Below are positions 8,290 through 16,520 of a stretch of DNA of 33,273 nucleotides, in pieces. A program made the translations under genes and the position numbers. Below the pieces are notes generated by a model. The model worked only from the letters and a program-made list of their open reading frames with translations. It was not told the DNA's origin and did no database searches. Source of the DNA: Bacteroidaceae bacterium (lineage in GTDB: Bacteria; Bacteroidota; Bacteroidia; Bacteroidales; Bacteroidaceae); the NCBI GenBank assembly GCA_017940565.1, contig JAGAYH010000034.1, positions 1 to 33,273 on the forward strand, given 5' to 3'. Positions within the stretch are counted from its first letter, which is position 1; every line of letters starts with the position of its first letter.

Positions 8290-8292
8290 ATC

Positions 8293-10443
8293 ATGAGAAC
8301 AATGAAACATACATTATATATAATAACCCTCCTCCTGCTCGTGTGCTTCGGCGCTACCAAGACCCAGGCACAGTTGTCCATACCGGGCACCAAGGCTCCG
8401 GTCATCCTGCTTTCGTCCAAGTCGCACACCGTGACCTACCTGCCACAGAGCTTCGCTGTCAATGTGAAAGCCAATGTTGACTATAACGTGACGACCACGG
8501 CCGACTGGCTGAAACTGACCAAGAAAAACGGGAAAGTGGTGGTGAAAGTGAGTCTCAACCCTGAGAACCTGATGCGCACCGCCGAAGTGACCTTTGCATC
8601 GACAGACGGCACGACGACACGCAACTTCACCGTGAAACAAGAGCGCGACCAGTCGGTTCAGACCGTGAGCGGCCTGTCAGACTTCGGCATCTTCAGCGAC
8701 ACCCTGCTCACCACCCTGAAAGAGGGAACGACACAGGCCGACATCGACACCGTGAAGAATATCTACGCCCGCAACCTGGCACAGCAAATCTTCAACGGCA
8801 CGTATGACTTCAACTACCGCCTGGCCACGTACCACAGTTTCCTCAACCCCTCCGTGCTGCAGGCCGAGCGTTTCAACCGCCCCTACGACTACACCCAGAA
8901 CGCCACGGGCATCATGTTGCCCTCCGGCCGCGTGGGCATTGCCTTGACAGGACTGCCGCAGGGTGTGCGTGCCCGCCTCATTGTCTATACATGGACCGTT
9001 GACGAGGGCAACTACCCCACATCGACCACCTACACGCTCAACAACGGTTTCAACATCATCAACGTCAATTCCAGCTATCCCGAACGCAACGGACTGGCCT
9101 ACATCGAGTACCTCAATCCCTCGCGCGACGTGACCTATCCCGACATCAAGGTGCACTTCATCAACGGCATTCAGAACGGTATTCTCGAAAAGCCGCGCAC
9201 CAACGACGAGATGTACAAGATTTTGCAGAACGCCAAATACACCACCATCGACCTGCTGGGCGAGCGCGTTCACTCCGTATTCGAGACCAAAGCCCTGATG
9301 CAATACACCAAGGGCAAGTACATCAAGTACATCAATGTGCTCGACACCCTCATCAAGTGGGAGCAGGAAATGCTGGGACTGGAGAAGTACAACCAGCTGA
9401 CCTCAAACAAGACGCTGGCCTACGTGAACTACCGCTACTTCATGTACTGCGAAAGCCGCGGCGCTTCGTTCAAGTATGACACCCAAGCCAAGGTCTGCAA
9501 CCCCGACGTCATCATGCAGCGCCGCGAGGACGCCCTCTGGGGCATGAGCCACGAGTGGGGCCACCAGCACCAGATGGATCCCTACTTCAAGTGGAGCGGC
9601 ATGACCGAAATCACCAACAACCTCCACTCGGCCTACAACCTCCAGCACATGGGCACCGACAACAATGTCACCATCGACTGGCTCAAGCAGTTCCGCAAAG
9701 ACCTCATCACCGCCGACACTTACGGCCGCAAGCGGAGCGGCGACCGCGGCTATGCCTACCGCCACGCCAGCAACTTCACCTTCAGCCAAAAGATGTATGA
9801 CATGTGTTTGAGCATGAAAGACTCCATCATTGCCAAGCGGGCCGAAGATCCTGACCGCGCCTCTACCTTCAACGACGGCTATCCCGGCAGCTTTGCAGGC
9901 TTCTACCTGCTCTACCTCTATTTCCAGAAGAACTACGGGCTCCACGACTTCCTGAAAGACCTCTACCAGTCGCTGCGCGAGACGGAGCAGGGCACCGACA
10001 AGTATTCCCGCCTGGCCGCCGCACACAAGCAAAGCCGCAACACGGCAACACGCAGGGAACTGGTGGCCAACTTCAAGAAGGACTTCCCCAACTCCTGCTG
10101 GACTACGGACAACTATCTCGTTGACGCCAACTACAGCACGGACAACAGCGTGCCCTTCATCTTCAACTTCGTGCGCAGGGTTTCGCTCATCAGCGGCTTC
10201 AACCTCTATCCCTACTTCGAGGCTGTGGGCATGTTCCGCCTCATCGCCTTCTGCCAGGATGACTACGGCCGCAAGTGGTACGTCATGACCCCGGAGATGC
10301 GCGAAGAATTCAAGGCCGACATGGACGCCCTCGTTGCCGACGGCACCCTCAAGGCCATGCCCGAGGACATGACGGCCGATGCCATTACCGACCCCGCCCT
10401 CGTCGTCGAAATGAAGCAGCCCGTTGTACCCAACGAATGGTAA
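8293..10443 (+). CDS. BACON-domain M60 (enhancin-like) zinc metallopeptidase
   Basis: 716 residues. A signal peptide (MKHTLYIITLLLLVCFG..., preceded by an alternative upstream Met three codons earlier) is followed by a BACON-like beta-sandwich at about residues 37-117 (ADWLKLTKKNGKVVVKV to RNFTVKQE). The peptidase domain contains the gluzincin signature H420-E-W-G-H424 with a second glutamate at E439 (MTEITNN), fitting HExGHx(8-28)E of the M60 family. M60-like peptidases of gut Bacteroidetes cleave O-glycosylated proteins such as mucins, so a mucin or glycoprotein substrate is likely by family. No T9SS tail is visible; the protein ends MKQPVVPNEW. It may be periplasmic or surface-held by another route, since no lipobox cysteine is seen. 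Confidence 0.9.
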   Translation: MRTMKHTLYIITLLLLVCFGATKTQAQLSIPGTKAPVILLSSKSHTVTYLPQSFAVNVKANVDYNVTTTADWLKLTKKNGKVVVKVSLNPENLMRTAEVTFASTDGTTTRNFTVKQERDQSVQTVSGLSDFGIFSDTLLTTLKEGTTQADIDTVKNIYARNLAQQIFNGTYDFNYRLATYHSFLNPSVLQAERFNRPYDYTQNATGIMLPSGRVGIALTGLPQGVRARLIVYTWTVDEGNYPTSTTYTLNNGFNIINVNSSYPERNGLAYIEYLNPSRDVTYPDIKVHFINGIQNGILEKPRTNDEMYKILQNAKYTTIDLLGERVHSVFETKALMQYTKGKYIKYINVLDTLIKWEQEMLGLEKYNQLTSNKTLAYVNYRYFMYCESRGASFKYDTQAKVCNPDVIMQRREDALWGMSHEWGHQHQMDPYFKWSGMTEITNNLHSAYNLQHMGTDNNVTIDWLKQFRKDLITADTYGRKRSGDRGYAYRHASNFTFSQKMYDMCLSMKDSIIAKRAEDPDRASTFNDGYPGSFAGFYLLYLYFQKNYGLHDFLKDLYQSLRETEQGTDKYSRLAAAHKQSRNTATRRELVANFKKDFPNSCWTTDNYLVDANYSTDNSVPFIFNFVRRVSLISGFNLYPYFEAVGMFRLIAFCQDDYGRKWYVMTPEMREEFKADMDALVADGTLKAMPEDMTADAITDPALVVEMKQPVVPNEW

Positions 10444-10503
10444 ACCCCGACACCGCCCGGTTCTGACACCAACGTCAGGCGCCGGACGGTCCACAACATA
10501 GCG

Positions 10504-10541
10504 ACAGGGGCAGGCTCCGCAGAGCCTGCCCCTGTTCTTTT
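10504..10541 (+). terminator. Rho-independent terminator of the LRR-M60 operon
   Basis: A perfect 14-bp stem, ACAGGGGCAGGCTC / GAGCCTGCCCCTGT, with a 4-nt CGCA loop is followed by TCTTTT, about 60 nt downstream of the M60 stop codon. Confidence 0.9.
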
Positions 10542-10619
10542 ACCGCTATCCTTACCGCACAAAAGCCTCCCGGCCAGCGAACACGGTGCCTGCTTTTCAA
10601 CGGGAATCACCTTGCCGCA

Positions 10620-10682
10620 CACAAGTGGGACTTCGGTGCGACTAAATCGGATTTAGGCGTGACGAAGTCCCACTTCTGCAAC
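10620..10682. repeat. 21-bp array D with phased dyads
   Basis: Three units with dyad centres at 10628, 10649 and 10670, exactly 21 bp apart: AAGT-ggg-ACTT (10623-10633), CTAAATC-g-GATTTAG (10642-10656) and GAAGT-ccc-ACTTC (10664-10676). It is the clearest example of phased palindromes in the window. The rest of the gap (10445-10882) holds the terminator and the CoA-transferase promoter. Confidence 0.88.
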
Positions 10683-10829
10683 AACAACCGTGACCGGAAA
10701 AAAGCCATCTGGGACGTTTTTTGACGGATGCACCTCACAAAAGCACCGATTTAACCGGCTAAAAGGATAAAAAACAGCCCGAAAAAATAGATTGTTCATC
10801 GTTTTCGCACACATATGAATAGTTTTGTG

Positions 10830-10837
10830 TAATTTTG
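10830..10837 (+). promoter_or_regulatory. Possible -7 box of the CoA-transferase operon
   Basis: TAATTTTG followed by CACC fits TAnnTTTG. The upstream region has TTTTC rather than a clean TTTG at the -33 distance. It lies 46 nt before the chosen ATG at 10883, and overlaps the alternative TTG start at 10835, which argues against that start. Confidence 0.55.
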
Positions 10838-10882
10838 CACCACATTAAAAATACGTACGTAAAATTATATCTGAAAAACTCT

Positions 10883-12397
10883 ATGGAATTGAGCAAAATC
10901 ACGGCCCAGGAAGCGGCCGCAATGATTCACAACGGAGAGCACATCGGCCTGAGCGGTTTCACGCCCGCCGGCGCTCCCAAACGAGTAACACACGCTTTGT
11001 CCGAACGCGCAGCCAAAGAGCATGCCGAGGGCAGGCCTTTCAAGGTAAACATCTACACAGGAGCCTCAACGGGGCAGAGCTGTGACGGCGACATGTCCAA
11101 CGCCGAGGCCATCGGGTTCCGTGCGCCTTACACGACCAACAGCGACTTCCGCCGCCATGTGAACAACGGCGAGATTGCCTACCACGACATGAACCTCTCC
11201 AACATGGCCACACAGCTGCGCCAGGGCAACCTGGGCAAGGTTGACTGGGCCATCATCGAGGTGAGCGACATCGACATCGTGGGCGACAAGGCCCAGCTGT
11301 ATCTCACGGCCGGCGTAGGCATCAGCCCCACCGTATGCCGCATGGCCGAGAAGGGCATTTTCCTGGAATATAACCTGCACCACGTCGGCAAAATGCGCGG
11401 ACTGCACGACATCTACGAAATAGAATACCACCCCCACCGCACACCGGTGAACATCATCGGCCCGATGGACCGTATCGGCAAGCCCTACGTGGAAGTGCCC
11501 GTGGAGAAAATCAAGGGCGTCATCGAATGCGACATCCCCGACGAGGCCCGCTCCTTCACCGACCCGAGCCCTGTGACAGATGCCATCGGCCAGAACGTGG
11601 CCGACTTCCTGTATCACAACATGCGCGACGGACTGATCCCGAAGTCGTTCCTCAACATACAGAGCGGCGTGGGCTCGACAGCCAACGCCGTGCTGGGCGC
11701 CATGGGCTCCAACAAGGAAATTCCCGACTTCGGCATCTACACCGAAGTGCTGCAGAACGCCGCCGTTGACCTGCTGCTCAGCGGTCGCGTGACCGGAGCC
11801 AGCGCCTGCTCGCTGACCGTCACCGACGAGGCCCTGCAGAAAATCTACGCCAACCCCGAATTTTTCCGCACCCACCTGGTGCTGCGCCCCAGCGAGATTT
11901 CCAACAATCCCGAAGTCATCGCCCGCATCGGCGTGTGCGCCATGAACACCGCCATCGAAGCCGACATCTACGGCCACGTGAACTCCACGAAAATCAGCGG
12001 CACGAAGATGATGAACGGCATCGGCGGCAGCGCCGACTTCACCAACAACGCCTACCTGAGCATCTTCTCCTGCGGTTCCACCACGAAGAACGGTGCCATC
12101 AGCAGCATCGTGCCCTTCTGCACCCACATCGACCACACAAGCCACTTCATTGATGCCGTCATCACCGAATACGGCGTGGCCGACCTGCGCGGCATCGGCG
12201 ACATGGAGCGCGCCCGCCGGCTCATAGCCATTGCCCATCCCGACTACCGCCCGTTGCTCAACGACTACCTGAAACTGGCCGAGAAGTACGGCGGTGAGGT
12301 GCACCACATCCTCTCTGCAGCCTTCGCCATGCACGACACCTTCCGCCGCAAGGGCGACATGCGCCTGACCGACTGGAGCGAGTATATCAAGGACTGA
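10883..12397 (+). CDS. Acetyl-CoA hydrolase/transferase family protein (succinate- or propionate-type CoA-transferase)
   Basis: I start at the ATG giving MELSKITAQEAAAM (504 residues), because the in-frame upstream TTG lies within the promoter -7 box. The enzyme belongs to the class I CoA-transferase group that includes succinate:acetate/propionate CoA-transferases and Ach1. The catalytic glutamate is E288 in GIYTEVLQ. The CoA/oxyanion region GVGSTANAVLGAM precedes it, and the C-terminal IVPFCTHIDHTSHFIDAVITEYGVADLRG block is characteristic. In Bacteroidales such enzymes move CoA between succinate, propionate and acetate during fermentation, which is the likely role here. The peptidase gene follows 49 nt later without an obvious terminator. 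Confidence 0.92.
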   Translation: MELSKITAQEAAAMIHNGEHIGLSGFTPAGAPKRVTHALSERAAKEHAEGRPFKVNIYTGASTGQSCDGDMSNAEAIGFRAPYTTNSDFRRHVNNGEIAYHDMNLSNMATQLRQGNLGKVDWAIIEVSDIDIVGDKAQLYLTAGVGISPTVCRMAEKGIFLEYNLHHVGKMRGLHDIYEIEYHPHRTPVNIIGPMDRIGKPYVEVPVEKIKGVIECDIPDEARSFTDPSPVTDAIGQNVADFLYHNMRDGLIPKSFLNIQSGVGSTANAVLGAMGSNKEIPDFGIYTEVLQNAAVDLLLSGRVTGASACSLTVTDEALQKIYANPEFFRTHLVLRPSEISNNPEVIARIGVCAMNTAIEADIYGHVNSTKISGTKMMNGIGGSADFTNNAYLSIFSCGSTTKNGAISSIVPFCTHIDHTSHFIDAVITEYGVADLRGIGDMERARRLIAIAHPDYRPLLNDYLKLAEKYGGEVHHILSAAFAMHDTFRRKGDMRLTDWSEYIKD

Positions 12398-12446
12398 GAC
12401 GACAGGATGAAACTACAGGAATTAGATTCATTTTCCCATAAACAGA

Positions 12447-13850
12447 ATGAAGACAAAGACCAATCGTATCGTTATCGTGGCCATGATGGCTCTGACGAGC
12501 CTGTCGGCCCTGGCCCAAGAGAAGGGCATCACGCCGCAACTGTTGGACCAGATGCGCAAGGAAGCCGTGCAGACCCCGCAGGACAAGGCCCTGCAAAACG
12601 CCTTGGCCACCCAGGGCATCCAGGCACTGGCCGTGGCCGCCGTGAACGACATCCCCGGCGGCACCTACTTCTCCCATAAGGTGAAGTCGAGCGGCATCAC
12701 CGACCAGAAGGGCAGCGGCCGCTGCTGGTTGTTCACCGGACTCAACGTGATGCGGGCCCGCATGATGCAGACCCACCACCTGGGCACGGTCACGCTGTCG
12801 CAAAACTATGTGTCGTTCTACGACCAGTTGGAAAAGGCCAACCTCTTCCTGCAGAGCATCATCGACAACGTGAAGAAACCCATGGACGACCGCGTGGTCG
12901 ATTGGCTCTTCAAGAACCCCATCGGCGACGGCGGCACCTTCACCGGTGTGAGCGACCTGGTGACGAAATACGGCGTAGTGCCCTCCGAGGCCATGGCCGA
13001 AACGTCCACCAGCAACAGCACCTCAACCTACCGCGCCCTGATGGGACAGAAGCTGCGCGAGTTCGGCCTGCGTCTGCGCGAAATGGGAGCCAAGGGCGCC
13101 AAGGCCCAAGCCCTGCAAGCCAAGAAGGAAGAGCAGCTCAAGGAAGTGTACCGCCTGCTGGTGCGCCTCATGGGCGAGCCCCCCACCAAGTTCACCTGGA
13201 CACGCACCGACAAGGACGGCAACCCGCTCGACACCCGCGAGTACACACCGCAGCAGTTCTATCAGGAATACATCGGCAGCGACCTCAAGGGCAACTACGT
13301 GATGTTCATGAACGACCCCTCGCGCGACTACTACAAGACGTACGAGATTGACCTCGACCGCCACGTTTACGACGGCACCAACTGGGTGTTCGTCAACGTG
13401 CCCATGGACGACATCCGCCAGATGGCCATCGCCAGCATCAAGGACAGCACCATGCTCTACATGAGCTGCGACGTCAACAAGCAGTACAACCGCGACCGCG
13501 GTTACAGCGACCCCATGAACTACCAGTACGGTCCGCTGCTGGGCACCACCTTCCCCATGGACAAGAAGGAGCGCATCATGACCTTCGCCAGCAGCAGCAC
13601 CCACGCCATGACCCTCATGGCCGTCGATCTGGACGAGCAGCAGAAACCGCGCAAGTGGATGGTAGAGAACAGCTGGGGCGCCACATCCGGCTACAAGGGC
13701 CACATCATCATGAGCGACGCCTGGCTGGGCGAATACCTCTTCCGCCTCGTGGTGGAAAAGAAGTACGTGCCTCAGCGCCTGCTCGACCTGGCCAAGCAGA
13801 AGCCCATCATGCTGCCGGCCTGGGACCCCCTGTTTGCCGTCGAAGAGTAA
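12447..13850 (+). CDS. Exported C1B (bleomycin hydrolase/aminopeptidase C-like) cysteine peptidase
   Basis: 467 residues with a signal peptide (IVIVAMMALTSLSALAQ, then EKG). The papain-fold triad is intact: C93 in QKGSGRCWLF, H386 in SSTHAMTLMAV and N408 in VENSWG. The spacing and the ending KPIMLPAWDPLFAVEE are those of the bleomycin hydrolase/PepC subfamily, in which the C-terminal arm sits in the active-site cleft and restricts the enzyme to aminopeptidase or omega-peptidase action. Classical PepC is cytoplasmic; this form is expected in the periplasm. It sits downstream of the CoA-transferase gene and may be cotranscribed, but a functional link is not evident. Confidence 0.92.
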   Translation: MKTKTNRIVIVAMMALTSLSALAQEKGITPQLLDQMRKEAVQTPQDKALQNALATQGIQALAVAAVNDIPGGTYFSHKVKSSGITDQKGSGRCWLFTGLNVMRARMMQTHHLGTVTLSQNYVSFYDQLEKANLFLQSIIDNVKKPMDDRVVDWLFKNPIGDGGTFTGVSDLVTKYGVVPSEAMAETSTSNSTSTYRALMGQKLREFGLRLREMGAKGAKAQALQAKKEEQLKEVYRLLVRLMGEPPTKFTWTRTDKDGNPLDTREYTPQQFYQEYIGSDLKGNYVMFMNDPSRDYYKTYEIDLDRHVYDGTNWVFVNVPMDDIRQMAIASIKDSTMLYMSCDVNKQYNRDRGYSDPMNYQYGPLLGTTFPMDKKERIMTFASSSTHAMTLMAVDLDEQQKPRKWMVENSWGATSGYKGHIIMSDAWLGEYLFRLVVEKKYVPQRLLDLAKQKPIMLPAWDPLFAVEE

Positions 13851-13871
13851 TTACTCTATATAATAATTTAA

Positions 13872-13915
13872 GGAGTGGCGTTTCGTGAAACCGGAGCGCC
13901 ACTCCCGTCTTTTTT
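13872..13915 (+). terminator. Rho-independent terminator after the C1B peptidase
   Basis: GGAGTGGCG (13872-13880) pairs with CGCCACTCC (13897-13905) and is followed by CGTCTTTTTT. It lies 21 nt after the stop codon. Confidence 0.88.
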
Positions 13916-14112
13916 AGAACCATCACAATCAGCCATCCTTCGCGGGCATGGCCGGGTCACGCGCAGTAAAGCGGTGAAGGGAAAGTTCAACGTTGCCCCC
14001 TCCCGGACAAAAGTAGCCCCCCGGAGAAGAACGGTATGTAAAAATTTTTCGGTAAAATTCCGGCGGTTTTGTAATCCGCTGATTTTCATCGGCTCCCAAA
14101 CCGGGTCAGACA
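13916..14112. other. Unassigned intergenic stretch
   Basis: About 200 nt of mixed composition between the terminator and array E. Open frames across it have no family resemblance and run through the terminator and arrays. I see no tRNA, riboswitch or promoter here; an unannotated small RNA cannot be excluded. Confidence 0.4.
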
Positions 14113-14193
14113 GAAGCGGCGTTTCGTCATTTCGAAACGCCGTTTCTGCGCGCCAAAGTCCCACTTGTGACGGCCGAAACCGGACCTCCGTCT
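14113..14193. repeat. 21-bp array E with hairpin arm
   Basis: An inverted arm CGGCGTTTCG (14117-14126) faces CGAAACGCCG (14133-14142), giving a stem extendable to 14 bp with one G-T pair. The unit dyad GAAACG-c-CGTTTC is centred at 14140. The next dyad AAGT-ccc-ACTT is centred at 14161, 21 bp on. A degenerate unit follows at 14173. No T-tract follows the hairpin. Confidence 0.75.
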
Positions 14194-14335
14194 TCGGTTT
14201 GTCTAGATTTTTTGGAAAAAGAGGCGGAGCGGCTGCAACGATAGTGACGGCTGGGTTACTGACCCTTTGCTGATTTCTCCGCGCGGACATGAAAAATTTT
14301 GGGACTTTTGCATTCGCTTTATTTGTAACTTTAGA

Positions 14336-14343
14336 TAACTTTG
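14336..14343 (+). promoter_or_regulatory. Possible -7 box of the sugar isomerase/oxidoreductase operon
   Basis: TAACTTTG, preceded by a second near-match TAACTTTA (14326-14333), lies 52 nt before the ATG. A TTTTG at 14306-14310 is further upstream than the usual spacing, so the exact start is uncertain. Confidence 0.5.
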
Positions 14344-14395
14344 TAACCGAATGACGGAAAATTCAGAAAATTCCCAATTATAAAAACGTAGTATT

Positions 14396-15298
14396 ATGAA
14401 TAAAAAAATTATTATCGCGCTGCTGGCCACGCTGATGTTGGCCGGCATGCAACAGACAGCAGCAAAGAAAAAGACTTCGCCCATCACCATCGGTTGTATC
14501 GTCGGCGGCGGTGGCGACGTGGACGCCACGTTCAAGAATCTGCATGAGATGGGCTTCACCTCGTGCCAGATAAGTTTCCCGTCAAACTACACGCAGGAAA
14601 CCATCGACAAGCTGAATGCCGCACGCCAGAAGTACGGCATCAAAATCACGACCGTGCTGACGGTGCCCGGCCGCTGCGTGTGGAACTTCACCGAAGGCCC
14701 CTCGACCATCGGACTGGTTCCCGCCGAAGGCCGCGAGCAAAAACTGGAAGTCTATCGCAAGTGCATCGACTTCTGCCAGAAGGCCGGCATCCCTGCCATG
14801 CACTCCCACTTCGGCTTCATACCGGAAGACCCGAGCTCGGCCCAGTACAAGGAGTTCATCGCCGTAATGAAGGCTCTGGCCACCTATGCCAAGGAGCGCG
14901 GCGTGGACATCTATTTCGAGACGGGTCAGGAGACGCCCACGACCCTGATACGCACCATCAAGGACATCGGCACGGGCAACTGCTTCATCAACTGCGACAC
15001 GGCCAACCTGCTGCTCTACGGCAAGGCTAACCCGACGGACGCCATCCGGCAGTTCGGCCACCTGGTGCGCGACATGCATGCCAAGGACGGCACCTATCCC
15101 TCAGCCGACGACCCCTATCACCTGGGCAAGGAGAAGCCCATCCCCCAGGGCGACGTGGACTTCCCCGCCATCATCAAACTGCTCAAGCAGCAGGGCTACA
15201 CCGGTGCCATCACCATAGAATATGAAATGAGCGGCCGGACGGCCGACTACATGATACGCACCCGCAAGTATCTGCAGAAACTCATCGACAAATACTAA
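14396..15298 (+). CDS. Exported sugar phosphate isomerase/epimerase-like TIM-barrel protein
   Basis: 300 residues with a signal peptide (IIIALLATLMLAGMQQTAA, then KKKTSP). The remainder is an AP-endonuclease-2-type TIM barrel. Likely metal ligands appear in order: Glu in YFETGQE, Asp in NCDTANLL, His in VRDMHAKDG, and the C-terminal Glu in TIEYEMSG, with H-x-G...GDVDF between. Proteins of this family isomerise, epimerise or lyse sugar intermediates. The signal peptide implies periplasmic action on a free sugar or glycoside rather than a phosphate. It leads a three-gene unit with two Gfo/Idh/MocA oxidoreductases (gaps 4 and 12 nt), a combination known in Bacteroidetes 3-keto-sugar chemistry. 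The actual substrate is unknown. Confidence 0.88.
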   Translation: MNKKIIIALLATLMLAGMQQTAAKKKTSPITIGCIVGGGGDVDATFKNLHEMGFTSCQISFPSNYTQETIDKLNAARQKYGIKITTVLTVPGRCVWNFTEGPSTIGLVPAEGREQKLEVYRKCIDFCQKAGIPAMHSHFGFIPEDPSSAQYKEFIAVMKALATYAKERGVDIYFETGQETPTTLIRTIKDIGTGNCFINCDTANLLLYGKANPTDAIRQFGHLVRDMHAKDGTYPSADDPYHLGKEKPIPQGDVDFPAIIKLLKQQGYTGAITIEYEMSGRTADYMIRTRKYLQKLIDKY

Positions 15299-15302
15299 GA
15301 CC

Positions 15303-16508
15303 ATGACCGCTAACGATACCATAAACGTGGCTCTCATCGGCTGCCGCAGCATGGGGTGGGCCGACCTCACCGCCATGCTCCAAAATCCCGGTGTGAGACT
15401 GGTGGCCCTGTGCGACGTGGACCAGGAGGTCCTCGACAAGCGCACCGCCGACGCCGAGAAGAACTGGGGTGTCCGCCCCCGGCAATACCGCGACTACCGC
15501 CAGGTGCTGGACAACAAAGACATCGATGCCGTCATCATCGGCACCCCCGACCACTGGCACTGCCTCATCATGACCGACGCCTGCGCCGCAGGGAAAGACG
15601 TGTATGTGGAGAAACCGGCCGCCAACAGCATTGCCGAGTGCGACGCCATGGTGGCTGCCCAGCAGCGCTACGGCCGCGTGGTACAGGTGGGGCAGCAGAA
15701 ACACAGCGCCGAGCACTGGAAAAAACTCCACGACTACATTGCCAGCGGACAGCTGGGACACATCGGCCGCGTCAACGTGTGGGCCAACTTCACCTATGTG
15801 ATACTTAACGAAGTGTCGCCCGACGCCGCTCCCCCCTCAACCCTCGACTACGACATGTGGCTCGGCCCGGCACCGCAACGCCCCTACAGCCGCACCCGCA
15901 ACACGGCCTGGCGCTGCTTCTGGGACTACGGCGGCGGACTGATGACCGACATGGGGCCTCATCTGCTCGACATGGCCCTGTGGCACATGAACGTGAAGGA
16001 GACACCGCTCCGCGTGTCGGCCCTCGGAGGCAACTTCGCCTGCCCAGGCAACAAGGCCGAGACATTCGACACCCTGAGCGTACTCTACGAACTGCCCCAG
16101 TTCAGCATCCAGTGGAACAACACGGCCACTTCCACCGGCCCGTACAACAGCCACAACGGATTGGAATTCATCGGAGAGAACGGCACGGTAATCACTAACT
16201 ACGACTGGTGGGAAGTGCTGCCACAGGCCGGACGGCTGGAGCCGATGAAGGTGACGGCAACCCCCGGCGAGCACGTGGTGCACACGGGCAACTTCCTGGA
16301 CTGCGTGCGCTCGCGCCGCTTCGACCAGCTGGCCTGCCCCATCACCCACGGCACCCTCTGCGCCAAGTATGCCCACATGGGCAACATCGCCGCCCGCACG
16401 GGACACGTGCTCCGCTACGACGCCCTCCGGCGCACCTTCCACGACAAGGCCGCCGACCGCCTCATTGCCAAGCCCTATCGCAAACCGTGGAAAATGTTTA
16501 AAAGTTAA
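15303..16508 (+). CDS. Gfo/Idh/MocA family oxidoreductase (catalytic residues intact)
   Basis: 401 residues, no signal peptide: MTANDTINVALIGCRSMGW opens directly with the Rossmann dinucleotide-binding strand. The family catalytic lysine is K104 in VYVEKPAA. The second motif is complete as D216-M-G-P-H220-L-L-D223 within FWDYGGGLMTDMGPHLLD, giving the usual Lys/Asp/His set. These NAD(P)-linked dehydrogenases oxidise or reduce a sugar hydroxyl. It is therefore the probable active partner of the pair. The next gene is a close paralogue that lacks two of these residues. Location is cytoplasmic from sequence alone, although both neighbours look exported. Confidence 0.92.
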   Translation: MTANDTINVALIGCRSMGWADLTAMLQNPGVRLVALCDVDQEVLDKRTADAEKNWGVRPRQYRDYRQVLDNKDIDAVIIGTPDHWHCLIMTDACAAGKDVYVEKPAANSIAECDAMVAAQQRYGRVVQVGQQKHSAEHWKKLHDYIASGQLGHIGRVNVWANFTYVILNEVSPDAAPPSTLDYDMWLGPAPQRPYSRTRNTAWRCFWDYGGGLMTDMGPHLLDMALWHMNVKETPLRVSALGGNFACPGNKAETFDTLSVLYELPQFSIQWNNTATSTGPYNSHNGLEFIGENGTVITNYDWWEVLPQAGRLEPMKVTATPGEHVVHTGNFLDCVRSRRFDQLACPITHGTLCAKYAHMGNIAARTGHVLRYDALRRTFHDKAADRLIAKPYRKPWKMFKS

Positions 16509-16520
16509 AAGGTACATGCT

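Noticed and set aside
10835-10882. Longer start (TTG at 10835) for the CoA-transferase
   Set aside because: The TTG is part of the TAATTTTG promoter box and the added residues do not resemble the family; ATG at 10883 fits.
13868-14290. Open frames on both strands (about 130-140 codons) between the C1B peptidase and the sugar isomerase
   Set aside because: They run through a terminator hairpin and array E, show no domain, and mirror each other.
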